A DNA stretch of 7,489 nt from contig CAMFIW010000120.1 in the NCBI GenBank assembly GCA_945952355.1, positions 1-7,489 on the forward strand, in the 5' to 3' direction. Source of the stretch: an uncultured Phenylobacterium sp. (lineage in GTDB: Bacteria; Pseudomonadota; Alphaproteobacteria; Caulobacterales; Caulobacteraceae). The notes beneath the pieces were generated by a model. It made no database searches, was not told where the DNA came from, and was given only the letters and a program-made list of their open reading frames with translations. Every line of letters begins with the position of its first letter. Within the stretch, counting starts at the first letter, position 1. Below are positions 6,017 to 7,489 of the stretch, piece after piece. Position numbers and translations under genes: made by a program.

Positions 6017-7003
6017 TCATGCTCCCGTCGGCGGCACGCCGCCACCTCGCCGAGCGCTCGGCTGGGCCGGCGGCGCGGGAGGGGGCGGACTGGGCTCATG
6101 GCGCGCCGACTTCACCAGTTCCTGCACGCCGGCGATGGAGCCCACGAGCGCGGCCATGTCCGCCGGCACGATAACCGTCCTCTGCTGGGGGCTCTCGGCC
6201 AGCTTGGCGAAGGCCTCGACGTATTTCTGGGCCACGAAGTAGTTGATCGCGTTGACGCTGCCGGACTCGATGGCGTCGGACACCAGCTGGGTGGCCTTGG
6301 CCTCGGCGCCGGCGGCGCGTTCGCGGGCCTCGGCGTCGCGGAAGGCGGCCTCGCGGCGGCCCTCGGCCTGCAGGATCGCCGACTGCTTGGCGCCCTCGGC
6401 GCGGGCGATGGCCGCCTGCTTCTCGCCGTCCGCCTCGGTGATCACCGCGCGGCGCTCGCGCTCGGCCTTCATCTGGCGGGCCATGGCGTTGGAGATGTCC
6501 GGCGGCGGCTGCAGATCCTTGATCTCGATACGCGCCACCTTCACGCCCCAGGGGCTGGTGGCCTGGTCGATCACGTCGAGAAGCCGGGTGTTGATCTGGT
6601 CGCGCTGGGACAGCACCTCGTCGAGCTCCATCGAACCGACCACGGTGCGCAGGTTGGTCATGGCCAGCTGGGCGATGGCGAAGTCGAGGTTGGTGACCCG
6701 GTAGGCGGCGGCCGCGGCGTCCATCACCTGTATGAACACGATGGCGTCGACCTGGACCGTCACGTTGTCCTTGGTGATCAGCTCCTGGCGCAGAACATCC
6801 GGCACCTGCTCCATCATATTGATGCGCCGCTCGATCGCTTCGACGAACGGGGTCAGGATGCTGATGCCGGGCTTCAGCGTGCGCGTGTAGCGGCCGAACC
6901 GCTCGACGGTGAACTCGCGGCCCTGGGGCACGATCTTGATCGCCCCGAACACCACGAAAAGCGCCAGGATCACGAAGACCGTGGTCGCGACCAATGCGGG
7001 CAT
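6017..7003 (-). CDS. qmcA: SPFH/Band 7 membrane protein, QmcA-like (stomatin/prohibitin family)
   Basis: A 328-residue inner-membrane SPFH protein very similar along its whole length to E. coli QmcA (YbbK, 305 residues). Such proteins form large oligomeric rings and organise membrane microdomains or modulate proteases. One N-terminal helix (about 5-22) is followed by the SPFH domain: IVPQGREFTVERFGRYTRTL (24-43), INMMEQV (61-67), NLRTVVGSMELDEVLSQRD (117-135), SPWGVKVARIEIKDLQPP (150-167). Next is an Ala/Glu-rich coiled-coil stretch with AEG repeats (about 178-240), then NAINYFVAQKYVEAF (251-265) and GSIAGVQELV (288-297). The last 26 residues or so are a Pro/Arg/Gly-rich tail with no E. coli counterpart that I recall. 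I chose the ATG at 7003, six bases after GGAGG. A TTG at 7018 and an ATG at 7009 are in frame but lie in or against that site. The gene sits between a secreted protein gene and the NfeD-like gene, all on one strand. Confidence 0.93.
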   Translation of the reverse strand: MPALVATTVFVILALFVVFGAIKIVPQGREFTVERFGRYTRTLKPGISILTPFVEAIERRINMMEQVPDVLRQELITKDNVTVQVDAIVFIQVMDAAAAAYRVTNLDFAIAQLAMTNLRTVVGSMELDEVLSQRDQINTRLLDVIDQATSPWGVKVARIEIKDLQPPPDISNAMARQMKAERERRAVITEADGEKQAAIARAEGAKQSAILQAEGRREAAFRDAEARERAAGAEAKATQLVSDAIESGSVNAINYFVAQKYVEAFAKLAESPQQRTVIVPADMAALVGSIAGVQELVKSARHEPSPPPPAPPAQPSARRGGGVPPTGA

Positions 7004-7037
7004 ACCCATCCTCCCCAAGCTTGAGGAGAGCTTAGCG
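7004..7037 (-). promoter_or_regulatory. Intercistronic hairpin masking the SPFH ribosome-binding site
   Basis: The 34 bp between the secreted-protein gene and the SPFH gene hold an 18-bp near-palindrome (7011-7028, HindIII-like AAGCTT centre). In the minus-strand mRNA, CUCCUCA pairs with UGGGGAG (one G-U wobble) around an AGCU loop. The 3' arm contains most of the GGGGAGG Shine-Dalgarno (7010-7016) of the start at 7003. No U-tract follows, so it is not an intrinsic terminator. A role in translation control is inference. Confidence 0.45.
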
Positions 7038-7439
7038 TCAGTCGCGCGGGTTCGCCATGTCGTCCGGTGTCGCGTTTCGGCTGTCGTCCGCCAGCCGGCC
7101 GGAAAGCGCGCGACCTCGGGCGAGAGTGGCCGCCTCGGCCCGACGCGAGGCCGGCGAACAGGCTGGAAACTGGCCCTGGCGAATCGAGAACCCGGTGTTG
7201 AACGCCTCGCGCATCCGCCGCTCCTGGGCGGAATCCGGCTGTTCGGTCGCCATCAGCCGCACCATGCGTTGGCGCCAGTACTGGTCCGCCGGCCCCTGAC
7301 AGGCCTGGCGCAGGGCGTGGGCCTCGCCGAGCACGTAGGCGAGATCGGCCAGGGCCTGGCGGCCGTCGGGACCACGATCCTGGGCCCCGGCGGGCGCGGC
7401 GAGGACGAGAAGGGCGAGCGCGAGGGGCGTCGGACGCAT
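7038..7439 (-). CDS. Small secreted protein, TIGR02301-like, unknown function
   Basis: A 133-residue protein with a Sec signal peptide: MRPTPLALALLVLAAPAGAQD, probable cleavage after AGA at residue 19, leaving a periplasmic domain of about 114 residues. The mature part is mostly helical and charged, with ALADLAYVLGEAHALRQAC (29-47), YWRQRM (54-59), FNTGFSIRQ (80-88) and ACSPASRRAEA (93-103). Its two cysteines, Cys47 and Cys94, could form one disulfide. The pattern fits the TIGR02301 family of alphaproteobacteria as I remember it; no function is established for that family. The ATG at 7439 starts the signal peptide correctly but has no clear Shine-Dalgarno. The stop is 34 bp before the SPFH start, so the three minus-strand genes may be one operon. 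It is certainly a gene; the family name is moderately sure. Confidence 0.8.
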   Translation of the reverse strand: MRPTPLALALLVLAAPAGAQDRGPDGRQALADLAYVLGEAHALRQACQGPADQYWRQRMVRLMATEQPDSAQERRMREAFNTGFSIRQGQFPACSPASRRAEAATLARGRALSGRLADDSRNATPDDMANPRD

Positions 7440-7474
7440 CCAGCCAGATAAGGCCTCGCGGCCGGCCTTGTCAC
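7440..7474 (-). promoter_or_regulatory. Weak candidate promoter for the secreted-protein/SPFH/NfeD genes
   Basis: On the minus strand GTGACA (7469-7474) and TTATCT (7446-7451) are 17 bp apart. The -35 element is good; the -10 element is poor. Transcription would begin at or next to the ATG at 7439, which would fit a leaderless mRNA and the missing Shine-Dalgarno. Confidence 0.22.
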
Positions 7475-7489
7475 CGTCGCGCCGCCTGA

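Noticed and set aside
5748..6020. Alternative NfeD-region start overlapping the SPFH stop (ATGA)
   Set aside because: That ATG is in another frame giving an Arg-rich shadow; the membrane protein frame starts at 6013.
6098..7024. 308-residue + strand open frame opposite the SPFH gene
   Set aside because: Its His/Gly/Leu/Asp-rich translation is the mirror of the coiled-coil codons of the SPFH gene; there is no family resemblance and no ribosome-binding site.

Overview
The window is GC-rich chromosomal DNA, densely packed with ordinary genes, from an alphaproteobacterium. A Caulobacterales bacterium (Caulobacter or Phenylobacterium type) is the best guess, judged from the protein sequences and the strong G/C preference at third codon positions. 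I see no mobile element, CRISPR array, tRNA or rRNA. Eight genes occupy nearly all of it. The first is cut by the left window edge.

Layout, left to right. Positions 1-2979 (+): a dihydroorotase-like amidohydrolase (5' end missing), homoserine kinase (thrB) and ribonuclease HI (rnhA). Positions 2989-4902 (-): a KUP potassium transporter, tail-to-tail with rnhA and 9 bp from it. Positions 4903-5088: a divergent control region with two short palindromes and a candidate promoter. Positions 5089-5586 (+): a MarR-family regulator with a perfect Shine-Dalgarno. Positions 5549-7439 (-): in transcription order, a small secreted TIGR02301-like protein, a QmcA-like SPFH (stomatin/prohibitin) membrane protein and an NfeD/YbbJ-like membrane protein. 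The NfeD gene runs 38 bp into the 3' end of marR.

How the genes relate. The SPFH and NfeD genes form a classic pair: 3 bp apart, probably co-translated, and likely acting together in the inner membrane. The secreted protein upstream lies 34 bp away on the same strand and may belong to the same operon. The MarR regulator probably represses itself through a palindrome at its start and may also affect the divergent kup gene. The left block is housekeeping: pyrimidine or related cyclic-amide metabolism, threonine biosynthesis and RNA:DNA hybrid removal.

I found no clearly new system. The points most worth a second look are a dihydroorotase-like enzyme whose canonical HxH metal motif reads QxH, an mRNA hairpin that would mask the ribosome-binding site of the SPFH gene, the two palindromes and duplicated Shine-Dalgarno-like sequence in the kup-marR gap, and two convergent gene pairs with no room for an intergenic terminator.
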